DNA of 64,000 nt from Pleurodeles waltl (GCF_031143425.1 NC_090444.1:1345344323-1345408322); one strand, 5' to 3'. Counted from the first letter of the stretch, positions 21,840-34,545 are shown. Numbers and translations are program-made. The notes: generated from the letters alone by a model not told the origin.

Positions 21840-23950
21840 AATGAGACATCACAGATGGATTGCACTGACTATAACGTTTGTAACCGTTGTCATCTTTATC
21901 TAATAATGCCAGAATTCCTTTCAGAAGGCAATTGGGTATGTATGGGCTATTGGGTCTAACCATGGAGGTTGAGGACCTTTACTCCTGATTTTTCGGGGCC
22001 CGACCTAATAAGGATCTTCCTCAGCTGGGCCAAGTACCCCTTCTGCACTTGACCCTCAGTGAGCATTGAAGACTCTCTCAGTGGAAATACAGTATGAACA
22101 ATAAATCAGTGGCCAGCCAAAGACTAGCTTTTAAAAGAAAAAGTAGTATTTTATTTCTAATTCAACACATGCAAATGGATACGACATTCAGAAGCAACCA
22201 GCACAATACCCCTGCAGGTAGTAGTTTTCAGGCAAATCCCTATCCCATCCTCCCCTGTGGAAAGTGTCCAGGGTTATTCACTGTCGGCAGCCTCAAGAAA
22301 CACAAATTATTAGGCCATACTCAATGGTTCTCCCTTATGACCTTTTAGGAACTTAGTCAAAAGAGTCTATGGTGCTGCGGCACCATTAGCAACAAGTCCT
22401 CTCGGGCTCCAAAGGCTTGGTTTCAGTCTTAACTGCTGTGGTGGTATGGTAGTGTTCAAGGGTGCAGTGACTGCCCTGTCCTTAGGCACTCGCCAGTCAG
22501 AATCCTCTACGGCAAAGTCTGCTGGTCATTTTTCAGTTATCATAAATGCTCCCATTTGTCGCTCACAAAATGTAAGTTGCTTATCCCCCTAGCGGTGTTG
22601 TGGGGGAGGGTGCTGGTGTGATCCTCCAGCTATGGTCCGGAGCCCCAACAAGGGTGCAACATTCTCAGTGCCATCTCAGAGAACCTCAGGGACTTCATCA
22701 GATGCTGATCATGGTGTTTGGGCTTTAGCCCTGGTCACAGCATTTCTCCTTCGGTCTGGGGCGAAGGTCCAAACTCTAGGCTAAAGTGGTACTGATAGTC
22801 CCTCCTGGCATATAGGGTTGCTGCAATACTCACAATGAAGGCATGAACTCTCCTTAAGCGATCATCCTCATTACTGTGGCCCCTCCTGCATTAAGGGGTC
22901 ACCGATCTCGACAGTCACTGATCCTGTGCACCTGGGCAAAACTGGGGTCACTGTGACACAGCAGCGTGGTTTGGTGCTTCCCACCCAGCCTTCCCGATAC
23001 TGTTCAGAACAACACAGCCCTCTCCTTGCATAAGAGAGTCACAGAGCTGATAATGCACACAGGCAATGGCCTGATCAGTGTACAACCTCACACCTTGCTC
23101 ATAGAATCTCCATGCAAGGATCCCCACTGGACCTCACTTCCTCCAATGCTCTCCTCCCCTCACAGGGCATACTGGTCTTGGCAAGCAGGCAGGCAATGGT
23201 ACTCCAGGCTCCAAGACAGGTGATCTTGGTGTTCTGGGTGATGTCCCCTCACCTAGCAGAGAGACTAGCAGGCCTCTGCCTCCAGTCCTGGTCATAGGCA
23301 GAAGTCTTGCAGAGCTTCCCCTTCTCGCACAGCCATTTTAGCTGTTTGGCAGATGGCCAATTTTTGGGAACTTAACCTACCCTTTTCATAGATCTTTCAC
23401 AGACACGAAATGTAATTTAGGGTCTCGGTCTTTGAAATTTTATGATGGCATTCTTCTTTTGAAGTGGACACTTCTTCTTTTCATATTCATTGGTTCATGA
23501 TAGAGGACTGCTACAGCAGGCACAACTCCAAAGCTGATTGTCCACAATATAATTAATGGGAAGCAACCAGAGTTCACACCTGGATGTCATCCACAGTGAT
23601 ATGGGCATTGAAAGGTTAATCCCAGACCCCCAGGCGTACTCTTTGTGATTTTCTTATCGGCCCCATCTCCCTTCCTGAGATGGGTCCATGTCCCTTCCCT
23701 GTGATCTGTCACTGAATCAAATAGCAGTAATTTGAGATGTAAATGGAGTCTCTTCCTTCCCTCTAGTCTGTGTTCCCACCCAGCTCACAGGGATGTAGCA
23801 ATCCACAAATCTGTTTAGATGGTCTTTCTCTCCTCCTGAAGTCTTCACCACGCAGACCTGGGCTTTTCAAAATGGAACTCAGCGTTCTCACACCATATAC
23901 CCTGTCAGGCACATTTACTCAGTGTACAGTCTCAGCACACTCAGGGACAG
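21840..23950. other. unclassified, probably old interspersed repeat; no gene
   Basis: About 2.1 kb of balanced composition with no domain-bearing frame. A minus-strand poly(A)-type signal (TTTATT, about 22151) is present. Phrases in it resemble newt repeats I recall, but I could not find termini or target duplications, so no class is assigned. Confidence 0.3.
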
Positions 23951-23954
23951 ATTT

Positions 23955-24590
23955 GTTATAGTGTTGTCTCGTTCTTGTGCCACACAAGGGAGTGCAAGGA
24001 CGACGCAACACTAAAGTCAAATTTATCTAGCCACACAAGGCCACGTTGCATGGCCCGGCATGGCTAGATAAATCTGGAGTGACGCAAGACAGCATAAATT
24101 ACTGCATTGCATTACTCTGCTTCTGGGAGGCGTTCCAATGGTGGAGTGGGATATTTGCATGCATCCATCTATGGATTTTGGTGTATTCCCATAATTACAT
24201 TAGTGATAAACCTGTGAATACGTCAAAATTCTATGCCTCCCCAAGAGAGGCGAAACAAGGGGAAATATCTTTATTTCTCCTTGTTTTTCCCTCTTCTACG
24301 TGTGCTGAGTTATGCAGCACACATAGACAGAGAAAAATGCCTCTGAGGAGTGCTTTTGTGCAGGAAGGTCTCCCTTCCTGCACAAAACAATCTTGCTGGT
24401 AACGCAGGCATCCTTGCACTATGACACAAGAGTGCCTACTTTGGCGCTAGGAAGCCAAAAGTGTGCCAGCTCATGGAATGGACAGGAATACGCTGTATAA
24501 TGTTAAATACAGTGCATTCCTGCCCTTTGCACTTCACGTGGGGCAGCATGGCAAGGTGGCTTGCTCCGTTGCCCTGCATGATTGAAAACA
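23955..24590 (+). mobile_element. hairpin-core DNA element
   Basis: The core hairpin CTACGTGTGCT...AGCACACATAG lies at 24296-24326, preceded by GGGGAAATATC...TTTCTCCTTG. It is followed by GTGCAGGAAGG...CCTTCCTGCAC (24359-24381) and a CATCCTTGCACTATGACACAAGAG block. A TTTATCTAGCCA...TGGCTAGATAAA stem occurs near 24020-24075. The same modules recur at 36015, 40570 and, inverted, at 46720-47460. Non-coding; ends approximate. Confidence 0.55.
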
Positions 24591-27255
24591 AATACGTATG
24601 GACCTTACATTTCAGCACTAATAACTCTATGTATTGTACCTTTATATACACCTATGCTTACCATGCAGAACACTTCTATGTCCAAACAAATAGGTAATTA
24701 CAAATTAGCATATCTCACATTAAATTTATATCCAAGATCTAGCCCATTACCTTTTTTACCCTTCACATCCCAGTACTTGCAATGTGAGGTATGTTCATCT
24801 CTTCCCAGGCAGCACATAACCTAGCTAAACTCAAAAAGGATTCCTGTCATTCTCCCCCTTCCTTCCCACCATAAGAGATAATAGAGGATGAGAATTACTC
24901 AAAGCACATCCTGTTCTGATTGTCTGCTCCAGTAGATTATCCTGACCTGGCTAGGCCAGGTCAGCCTCATATCTTCTATTTTGTATTCTTTGGTATCTTA
25001 TTTTTCTAATTCTTTTTTATGCTTTGCTTAGCTCTAGGTTAGTATGAGTGGTGACCGGGCCTTTTCTTGCTGTGGCCTGGAGGCCCTGGTTTGCCTTTCA
25101 GGCCCATTGTCGGCTGATTGTGGTATTTGGGCATCAGGTTTGGCACTATGTTGCTGTTGTGTTTAACCGTTTAATTATTTACATTCTTCATGTCATGTCC
25201 TTCATCCCCAGTACTTAGGTATGTCCTGATTTGCTTTGGGTTGCCTTCCTCTTTACTGTCCCTCATAATGTGAAGTGGCGTGAGGATGAGGACTGGAGAA
25301 GATGACGGGAAAGATGAAGATGCATTGTGCAGCCGAAGCAGTGCATTGATTCAGAGATGTGGCATGGTTGCAGTGTTAGGACCTGCTTTGTCATTGAGCA
25401 TCCCATCAACAAGGCTTGCAATGCAAAGTCTGGCGCCGAGGATGCGGCATGCATTCAGGCTGATGCATCAGTTCCGAACAGCTGCAAGGCTGCGATGTGG
25501 AGTCCGTTTTCATCATCGAGCCTGCCGTCAATGAGAGAAATGAGGGTCTGCACCAAGGATGCATTGCACAGTGGCAATTCTGAAGGCAATACAAGCTGCA
25601 GCGGTGATGCAAGTCTTTGTGACAGGTACAATACACATCAAAGCAGAGTTGCGTCAGATCTTCTCAGGGTTCTGCCGCACAGCAAAGGAGGTGCGTCGGT
25701 TCTGCTCGGTCCACAAAGGCCTTCAAAGCACCTTAATCTCACTTCCAAAGGTCCAGGACAGGGGCCACACCAATTGGAAGGGTAGACTCACAGATGGCAG
25801 AGTCCATGTGCAGATGCAAGGTTGCTGAAAGCCTATGTTTCTGAGGTTTCAAATAAGGAGGCCACAAAGCTAGCCCTTGGAGTCACTCTGGGTTCTGGGT
25901 TCAAGAGATGGAGATCCAGTCCTTCTCACCCACTTAAGAGGGCCGCAGGCATCAGGTTAGCACATCAAAGCTGGAGTCCAGCAGAGTGCAAACCAGCAGA
26001 GTGGCAGTCCATCATCAACAATCTTTTTTCCTTGCAGAGTATCCACAGGCCACTTCAGGTTCAGAAGTGTACTGAAGTGTTGGTGTCTGAGGTCATTCTT
26101 TTATACACAGTTGTGATCCTGAAGTGGGGAGAAACTACTAAAGGCATGCCTTTGAAGTATGCAGGTGCCCTGCCTTCCAGGCCCTGGATCCAGATTAAAT
26201 TCAGGGGGTATTCAGCCCTTTGTGTGGAGACAGGACACAGCCTATCCAGGTGCAAGCAAGGCTGGGCCCAACTCCTCCCTCTCATCCTGCCAGTGATAGC
26301 CATCCAATCACATCTAAGCTCTCATTGTGTGTGGCTGTCTAGGAGGAATACACAAAGCCCATCTGCCAACTACACCCAGTCATTCAACTACAGACAGGCT
26401 GCAGGCACGAAATGACTAAGGCAAGAAAATGACAACTTTCTAAAAGTGGCATTTTCAGAGTTGTGATTAAAAATCCAACTTCACCATAAGCTAGGATTTT
26501 AAATTAGGATTCAAGAGACACCAAATGTGACACAGTGATCTTTTCCCATTTAGAAAATACTTATCAATTGTACTAAGGCAACTTCAGTGGTATCATATGG
26601 AAGAGACAGTCCTTGCAGTAGTGAAGAATTAATTTAAGTGTTTTTCACTCCCAGGAGATGTAAAGTTTAAAACTACATGTACAACTTTTTAAATATGGTG
26701 CACATTGCCCTTGCGGCTGTCTTGGGCCTATCTAAGGGGTGACATATGTATTAAAAAGGAAGGTTTGGGCCTGGAAAGAAAGTGTATATTGCAAGGTGGA
26801 TATGGCAGGTTAAAACTGCACACACAGACTCTGCAATTACATGCCTGAGGCATGTTTAAAGGGCTACTTAAGTAGGCAGCACAATCAGTGATGCAGGCCT
26901 GCTAGTAGCATTTAAGTTACCGACCCTGGGCACATGAAGGGCACATTACTAGGGACTTATATGTAAATTGAATGTGCCAATTGGGTATTAGCCAATGTTA
27001 CCCTATTTGGATCAGATAGCGCACACACTTCAGCACTGGTAGCAGTGGTAAAGTGCACAGAGTCCTAAGGCCAGGAAAAACAAAGTCAGTAAAAACAGGT
27101 GGTCTGAAGGTAAAAAGTTAGGGGTGTCGCGTAGGTTCTCATTATCCTAAGGAGAATACTGGATTGGGTGGCAGAATCACCTGTACTGCGGGTAACTGAG
27201 TTGGATCCCGCACCATGTGACACCTGTCGGCCTAATCTGGGTTTGTTCTGGCTAA
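24591..27255. other. unclassified repeat-like DNA; no gene
   Basis: Frames up to 197 codons occur (25822-26415, 25327-25785) but show no recognisable domain and overlap others in different phases. The text from about 25320 to 27240 resembles abundant non-coding newt repeat I recall, perhaps LTR-derived. The end at 27255 is set by the insertion that follows. Confidence 0.3.
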
Positions 27256-27260
27256 CTAGC

Positions 27261-29192
27261 TGTAGGAGGCTGGCCTGGCTTATAGTGGGTACCTTGTGGT
27301 ACTTACACCTTGTGCCAGGTCCAATTATCCCTTATTGGTAGAATAGAGGTGTTCTAGCATCTTAGGCTGATAAAGGTAGCTATAGCAGAGCAGCTTAGGC
27401 TGAACGAGGAGACATGAAAAAGCTCCTACTATACCACTTATATCATATAGCACTACATCTTAAGAAAACACAATACTCAGAGTTACTAAAAATAAATGTA
27501 CTTTATTTTAGTGACAATATGCCAAAGGTATCCCAGAGGATATACTCCCTTAGGAGGTAAGTAATATGCACAAAATATATGCACACAAACCAAAATCAGG
27601 TAAGTAACAGTTAAAAAAGTAGTGCAAACAATGTAGAACACAATAGAATGCAATAGGGAGAAATAGGCCTAGGGGCAACACAAACCATATACTCCAAAAG
27701 TGGAATGCGAACCACGAATGGACCCCAGGCATAGTGTAGTGTGTAGAGGGTCGCTGGGAGTGTAAGAGAACACTAAGGGTGTCCAAGATACCCCACCCCA
27801 AGACCCTGAAAAGTAGGAGTAAATTTACCCTACTACCCCAGAAAGACAGTAAAGTTGAGATAGGGGATTCTGCAATGACAACAACTGACTGCAAAACACT
27901 GAAGATGGATTCCTGGACCTGAGGATCTGTAAAGGAAGGGGACCAAGTCCAAGAGTCACACAAGTGTCCAGGGGGGGCAGGATCCCACTAAACCCTGGAT
28001 GAAGGTGCAAAAGGGCTGCCTCTGGGTGGAAGATGCCAAAGATTCTGCAACAATGGAAGGTGCCGGGACCTTCTCCTTTCGTCAGAAGATGTCCCACGGC
28101 GTGCTGGAGGATGCAGAGTTGTTTCCATGCAGAAAGACCGCAAACAAGCCTTGCTAGCTGCAAGAGTCATGGTTGAGGATTTTGGATGCTGCCAGGGCCC
28201 AGGAAGGACCAGGAGGTCGCCCCTTGGAGGAGGAGAAAGAGGGGGTGCTCAGCAACACAGAGAGCCCACGCAGAAGCAGGCAGCACCTGCCGAAGCACCT
28301 GAACAGGCACTTAGAAGATCTTAGGACAACGGTCAACTCAGAGCCACAAAAGAGGGTCCCACAACGTCGGAGTCCAACTCAGCGAGTTGGGCAATGCAGA
28401 ACAGAGTGCTGGGGACCTGGGCTAGGCTAAGCACAAAGGAAGTCTTGCAAAAGTGCACAGAAGCCCGAGCAGCTGCAGTTCACGCAGTACACAGGATTAC
28501 TGTCTGGCGTGGGGAGCCAAATTTGGACAGAAAGGCCACTGGACTGTCAAAGTCACTTGGACCCAGCTCCTGTGTTCCCGGGACCACGCTCGTCAGGATG
28601 AGAGGGGACCCAGATGACCGGCTATGCAGAAGTTTGGTGCCTGCGTTGGCAGAGGGAAGATTCCGTCGACCCACAGGAGATTTCTTCTTGGCTTCCAGTG
28701 CAGGGTGAAGGCAGACAGCCCTCGGAGCATGCACCACCAGGAAACAGTCCAGAAAGCCGTCAGGATGAGGTGCTACAATGTTGCTGGTAGTCTTCTTGCT
28801 ACTTTGTTGAGGTTATGCAGGCGTCCTGGAGCATTGTGCCCTCACACCTCTGCATCCAAGATGGCAGAGGTCTGAGACACACTGGCACAGTGGCAGTCCT
28901 GTGTAAGAATTGTCTGAGCTCCCTATGGGTGGCAAAAGAAATGCTGCAGCCCATAGGGATCTCCTGGAACCCCAATACCATGAGTACTTAGGTACCATAT
29001 ACAAGGGAATTATAAGGGTGTCCCAGTGTGTAAAATTTGTCACTAGCCTGCAGCGACAATTTTAAAAGCAGAGAGAGCATAAACACTGAGGGTCTGGTTA
29101 GCAGAGCCTCAGTGACACAGTTAGGCACCACACAGTAAATACATACAGTAAAAATGGGAGTAACATGCCAGGCAAGATGGTACTTTCCTACA
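27261..29192 (-). mobile_element. TG...CA LTR-like element (1,932 bp), solo LTR or short LTR-type element
   Basis: Read on the minus strand it starts TGTAGGAAAGTACCATCTTG and ends CCAGCCTCCTACA. The perfect 5-bp repeat CTAGC flanks it (27256-27260, 29193-29197). TG...CA ends with a 5-bp duplication are the mark of LTR integrases. A minus-strand AATAAA at 27502-27507 lies about 245 bases from the 3' end, fitting an R region. The phrase CTGCTAACCAG occurs 88 bases from the 5' end, as in the element at 29870-32281. No gag or pol is present. The flanks read as once-continuous sequence. Confidence 0.8.
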
Positions 29193-29229
29193 CTAGCACT
29201 GCCTAATCTCCACCCAGGAGCAGGGATGA

Positions 29230-29685
29230 TTGGGGCAACCTAGGCACATGACATACATGCCTCCAAAACAGGAATACTCAAATGTGGTGACAGGAAAAAT
29301 TATGACCCACTGTGCGCCTGGCCTGATGATCTTGGACTATCTCCTCAATTATCCGAGGACGTTAAAAACCTTGGAATTACCATAGACTCCAAGTTAACAA
29401 TGAATGCCCAAGAGGACAATTGGCACGAACAAGCTTCATCACCTTGAAGACTCTACGACGTATCTTCCCCCACCTTGGATTTCCACACAAGGCTCAGGCT
29501 ACTATCTCTCTTGTACTATCCAAACTGGATTGTGCCAATGGCCTCTACCATGGATCATCTCTATCTAAAATGAAGAAACTACAACGCATTCAGAACTCTG
29601 CTGCCAGGCTACTATTTAATGTAAAGCCACAAACTGACAGCTCACCTGCCTTGAGCGCACTACACTGGTTACATGTGTTTTAATG
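29230..29685 (+). pseudogene. L2/CR1-like LINE reverse transcriptase, C-terminal remnant
   Basis: An upstream part (about 29300-29410) reads DDLGLSPQLSEDVKNLGIT then IDSKLTMN, matching the VKNLGV.LDS.L segment of L2/CR1/Rex-type enzymes. After a frameshift near 29410, 29420-29683 reads ARTSFITLKTLRRIFPHLGF, LVLSKLDCANGLYHG, KLQRIQNSAARLLFNV and ALHWLHVF, the conserved thumb and C-terminal region after the reverse transcriptase core. The catalytic core upstream is absent. The remnant is cut off by a microsatellite directly downstream. Confidence 0.8.
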
Positions 29686-29711
29686 TATGTGTGTGTGTGT
29701 ATATATGTGTA

Positions 29712-29788
<77 letters not shown>

Positions 29789-29801
29789 ATATGTATATGT
29801 T
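29685..29801. repeat. (TG)n/(TA)n microsatellite
   Basis: A compound dinucleotide tract: TGTGTGTG, mixed TATATGTG, then a long pure TA run (about 29717-29781) and a TG/TA tail. Long TA tracts can extrude cruciforms and are prone to length change. It immediately follows the LINE remnant. Confidence 0.97.
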
Positions 29802-29869
29802 ATTCTATGCTTAACATGTTCATAGGTCATTGCTTAGCTCCTAGATAAGTTGTTATATTAGATACTTAT

Positions 29870-32281
29870 TGTAAGGAAATGCCTCCTTGGCATGGTTACC
29901 CCTAACTTGTTGCCTTTGCTGATGCTAAGTTATGATTTGAAAGTGTGCTGGGACCCTGCTAACCAGGCCCCAGCACCAGTGTTATTTCCCTAAACTGTAC
30001 CTTTGTCTCCACAATTGGCACAATCCTGGCACTCAGGTAAGTCCCTTGTAACTGGTACCCCTGGTACCAAGGGCCCTGATGCCAGGGAAGGTTTCTAAGG
30101 TCTGTAGCATGTCCTATGCCACCCTAGGGACCCCTCACTCAGCACATGCACACTTCTTCACAGCTTGTGTGTGCTGGTGGGGCGAAAATGACTAAGTCGA
30201 CATGGCACTCCCCTCAGAGTGCCATGCCAACCTCACACTGCCTGTGGCATAGGTAAGTCAACCCTCTAGCAGGCCTTACAGCCCTAAGGCAGGGTGCACT
30301 ATACCACAGGTGAGGGCATATGTGCATGAGCACTATGCCCCTACAGTGTCTAAGCAAAACCTTAGACATTATAAGTGCAGGGTAGCCATAAGAGTATATG
30401 GTCTGGGAGTTTGTCAAACACGAACTCCACAGTTCCATAATGGCTACACTGAAAACTGAGAAGTTTGGTATCAACTTCTCAGCACAATAAATGCACACTG
30501 ATGCCAGAGTGCAATTTATTGTAACATACACCCAGAGGGCATGTTAGAGATGCCCCCTGAATACCTACCCGACTTCTAGTGTAGGCTGACCAGTTCCTGC
30601 CAGCCTGCCACAGACCAGACATGTTGCGGCCACCTGGGGAGAGAGCCTTTGTCACTCTGTTGCCAGGAACAAAGCCTGTACTGGGTGGAGGTGCTTCTCA
30701 CCTCTCCCTGCAGGAACTGTAACACCTGGCGGTGAGCCTCAAAGGCTCACCCCTTTTGTTACAGTGCCCCAGGGCATCCCAGCTAAGTGGAGATGCCCGC
30801 CCCTCCGGCCACTGCCCCCACTTTTGGCAGCATGGCTGGAGGAGATAATGAGAAAAACAAGGAGGAGTCACCCACCTGTCTGGACAGCCGCTAAGGTGTC
30901 CTGAGCTGAGGTGACCCCTGCCTTCAGAAATACTCCATCTTGAGTTTGGAGGATTCCCCAAATAGGATTAGGGATGTGCCCCCCTCCCCACAGGGAGGAG
31001 GTACAAAGAGAGTGTAGCCACCCTCAAGGACAGTAGCCATTGGCTTCTGCCCTCCCAGACCTAAACACACCCCTAAATTCATTATTTAGGGGCTCCCCAG
31101 ATCCCAGGAAATCAGATTCCTGCAACCTGAAGAAACAAGAAGGACTGCTGACCTACAAGCCTGCAGAGAAGGAGGAATACGACAACTGCTTTGGCCCTAC
31201 TCTCCAACTTCGAAAACCTGCTCCAGCGACGCATCCGGCAGGGACCAGCGACCTCTGAAGCCTCAGAGGACTACCCTGGACTAAAGGACCAAGAAACTCC
31301 TGTGAACAGCGGCCCTGTTCAAAACCAGCTACTTCTTTGCAACAAAGAAGCAACTTCCAAAGACTTCACGTTTCCCGCCAAAGCGTGAGACTTCCCACTC
31401 TGCACCCAACGTCCCCGGCTCGAAATCCAGAGAACCAACACCTCAGGGAGGACTCCCCAGCGACTGCGAGCCCGCGAGTAACCAGAGACGACCCCCCTGA
31501 GCCCTCACAGCGACGCCTGCAGAGAGAATCCAGAGGCTCCCCCTGACCGCGACTGCCTGTAACAAGGGACCCGACGCCTGGAACCAACACTGCACCCGCA
31601 GCCACCAGGACCTAAAGGAACCAAACTCCGATGCAGGAGTGACCCCCAGGCGACCCTCTGGCTAGCCCAGGTGGTGGCTGTCCCGAGAAGCCCCCCCTGT
31701 GCCTGCCTGCACTGCTAGAGTGACCCCCGGGTCTCTCCATTGTGTCCTACCTGAAACCCGACACCTGCTTTGCACACTGCACCCGGCCGCCCCTGTGCCG
31801 CTGAGGGTGTGTTTTGTGTGCCTACTTGTGTCCCCACAAAACTCTCTACAAAACCCCCCAGGCCTGCCCCCGAGGACGCAGGTACTTACCTGCTGGCAGA
31901 CTTTTTTACAAAGACTGCACAATATATTGTTTCCATTCAAAGTTCCTAAAGTATCTAAGTGAAGTACCTTACATTTAAAGTGTTTAATGTAAATCTTGAA
32001 ACTGTGCTTCTTAAAATAAACTAAGAAAAGGTATTTTTCAATATAAAAACCTATTGGCCTGGAGTAATTCTTTGAGTGTGTGTTCCTCATTTATTGCCTG
32101 TGTGTGTACAACACATGCTTAACACTACCCTCTGATAAGCATACTGCCTGACCACACTACCACAAAATAGAGCATTAGAATTATCTGCTTTTGCCACTAT
32201 CTTACCTCTAAGGGGAACCCTTGGACTCTGTGCACACTATTTCTTACTTTGAAATAGTATATACAGAGCCAACATCCTACA
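29870..32281 (+). mobile_element. TG...CA LTR-like element (2,412 bp), solo LTR or short LTR-type element
   Basis: It starts TGTAAGGAAATGCCTCCTTG and ends AGAGCCAACATCCTACA. The perfect 5-bp repeat CTTAT flanks it (29865-29869, 32282-32286). AATAAA at 32015-32020 is about 265 bases from the end. CTGCTAACCAGGCCC at 29956-29970 lies 86 bases from the start, matching the minus-strand element at 27261-29192, so they belong to one superfamily. Frames inside (31040-31258, 31337-31546) are Pro/Ser-rich and show no retroelement domain. Confidence 0.8.
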
Positions 32282-32286
32282 CTTAT

Positions 32287-32690
32287 GAATCCCTGCTCTC
32301 ATTTATATCACACTGATCAAATGTTTTATTATCATAAGCATTTGGCTATTCAAAAATTGAGTAAAGATAAATCAATGTTAGAAAAGTACACTTATTAATT
32401 AACTTCAAATATTACAAATATTGAAAGTCTGTGTTTATATAATACTACTTTTCTTATCAAATTATACCCATTATTATATTCATTGAACATATATTCTCTA
32501 TTTATTACTCTAGTCTTACTGTACTAGACACAATTAAATAAAGTAAAATCTATAAATAAAATTCAAATTATAAATAAGTAAATTTAAATGATTTTTTATT
32601 AATAATACATACATAAAAATAATGATAAAAAAATATGTGTGTACATATATAAATAAAAATATTATATTTTCACTAAGCTTTACTTTATCT
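32287..32690. other. A/T-rich DNA, nothing recognised
   Basis: A/T content is very high, with many AATAAA and TATATA strings that follow from composition. No coding or repeat structure is supported. Confidence 0.5.
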
Positions 32691-33075
32691 ACCCATCACC
32701 ATATGTCATGCCTTTATCAATCTATCCTCCATCCCCACTCTGACTCATCCCACACCCATTCTACTGCTTTCATCTCCTAAACAACGCTCCTTAAGCACAT
32801 CCCTCCTCTTCCACATCTAGCTCACCCAAACCTCAGTTTATGTCTATGATCTCCCAAACAACCCTACTAAATTCTCCCTCATATATCTCACTTTTGACTC
32901 ATCTAAAACCCCTTACAATCCCTCCTGCTACTATGATCTCCCTAACCCTTTACGCAGACTCTTCCCTCCTCTATCCCCCCTTTACCCAGCCCAAGCCTCA
33001 TTCTATTACTATAAACTCTCAATTAACACTTCTGGATTCTTTATTCCACTACTCCAGTCAATCCAACTAACAAAC
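32691..33075. repeat. degenerate ~80-bp minisatellite
   Basis: A pyrimidine-rich tract with a recurring landmark: CATCTCCTAAACAACGCTCC (32770), GATCTCCCAAACAACCCTAC (32848), GATCTCCCTAACCC (32934) and AAACTCTCAATTAACAC (33012). Spacing is about 78-86 bases, so four to five diverged units. A 76-codon frame at 32840-33070 is a by-product. Confidence 0.55.
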
Positions 33076-33149
33076 TCACATATCCATGGTTCACATTAAC
33101 TCATAATAATAATAAAAACTGTGCGCCTATTTCCCTATACTAATCCACC

Positions 33150-33268
33150 ACTAATTCCTTTTGGGTCCCGGAGTAGTGTGTTACTCGCCGAAAAGCACTT
33201 GGATGCTTCGTCAGGGGTAGTAAGCGTTATATAAATACTATTACAATACTATACAATACAATACATGA
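33150..33268 (+). repeat. LINE/SINE 3' end with short tandem tail
   Basis: CGAAAAGCACTTGGATGC and GTCAGGGGTAGTAAGC lead to GCGTTATATAAATACTATT and then a short ACAATAC-type tandem tail (33240-33266). This is the usual form of an L2-mobilised 3' end. The 5' part is not recognised. Confidence 0.5.
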
Positions 33269-34079
33269 CTCCTCTGGGGAATTGTGGTCACTCAGACCTT
33301 ATCTGTTTCTCTCAGTTACATTAGTCTCACATATGCAAGGACAATCAGATGCAGAATATAGTTCAGTAAGGTTTTATTGAAGTAACTGCATCTTAGATGG
33401 TAAAACACAAGAATAACACTACCATACTGTCACAAGGTTTGTAGGATGGTTCCTACCTAAGCTATGTTAGAGAACAGCATGCTTAGCTCTAATTCTGCCT
33501 TTCAGGTTCCCCCGGGAAGACATCATCCCTCATACCTGAGCAAGAGGCATGTAGTCTACATAAGCAGCTGTAGTGAAGCAATCAGCCATCAGCATACAGT
33601 CGTGGTCATCTGGCTGGAATCTCCCTCTAACGTACATGGGTCAAACTGGTGTTTTTATAATAAAACAGCTGATGTTCCAAGAAAGGCACGCCACGCAAGA
33701 GTGTGCATGTGTTCTGTGAACATTGGAGACAAAGCGTACCACTTTTGCCGGCAACCTATCTTACTGCAGCCTTGAGAAAAGCACAGAGTGAAAGAGCTGT
33801 CTTATTTAAGAATGCAGTGCTGACCTAGGCAAAGACCAGCTAGTTAGAGAATATAAAACAAGACCGCAAATGTGGCTAATGTTAAAATAATATAACATAG
33901 CTAAATAAAATATATCTAGGCCAAAGTGCACAGTGGCAGGCCTAGTTTGCTAAAATAACGTTGATAAAACTATAGCTAAAATAGCTACACAACAGGGGGA
34001 ACCATTCAAGGATGCAGGTTTAACAGTCACCTATCCACTGTACTACATTATCTGTTCAAACATAGTATCCTATGATGAG
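33269..34079. other. unclassified; no gene
   Basis: Contains a minus-strand poly(A)-like signal (TTTTATTG, 33371) next to sequence resembling LTR-type newt repeats from memory. A frame at 33464-33775 has no recognisable domain. Ends and class are unresolved. Confidence 0.3.
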
Positions 34080-34545
34080 ATACTGTATTGTACTCAGGCA
34101 CAGCTTCATAACTGCAGGCATAGTCTCAAATGACAAGTACAGCTTCATAGTTAAGCACAAACGGATATGTCCAAGTATTGTTCTATATTCATAGCCCAAA
34201 CTCTTATGCCCAAGGAAGCCTCACAAGCTATTTTGTATGATACATTTTTTAAAATACATCACATTTGAAGATGCATCTTCATGTAGCTAACTACAGCCTC
34301 CTATGCTGAAGTACAACTTAATTTCCCGAGTGAAGCCTCAAGTGCCACATCATATGCTCAGGCACCCGCTCATATGCTCAAATGCAACCTACTCTCAAAC
34401 ATAAATCATTGGATTCCAAAGTGCAGCCCCAGTATGTCCAAGTACAACTAGTCAAATACATGTACTCAAGTACAGCATTATATCAGCCTTTTATGCCCAT
34501 ACACAACATCATAAGTCAAGGTATAACCCCATTTCCAAGGGTCAG
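34080..34545. repeat. degenerate ~20-bp minisatellite
   Basis: A loosely repeating unit of the form TATG(C/T)(C/T)CAAGTACA(A/G)C(C/T)TCA runs through the segment, clearest at 34305-34480 (TATGCTGAAGTACAAC, CATATGCTCAGGCACC, CATATGCTCAAATGCAAC, GTATGTCCAAGTACAAC). Units differ in length, so the period is approximate. Confidence 0.55.

Noticed and set aside
25822..26415. 197-codon plus-strand frame
   Set aside because: No recognisable domain or motif, and it sits in repeat-like DNA with other overlapping frames.
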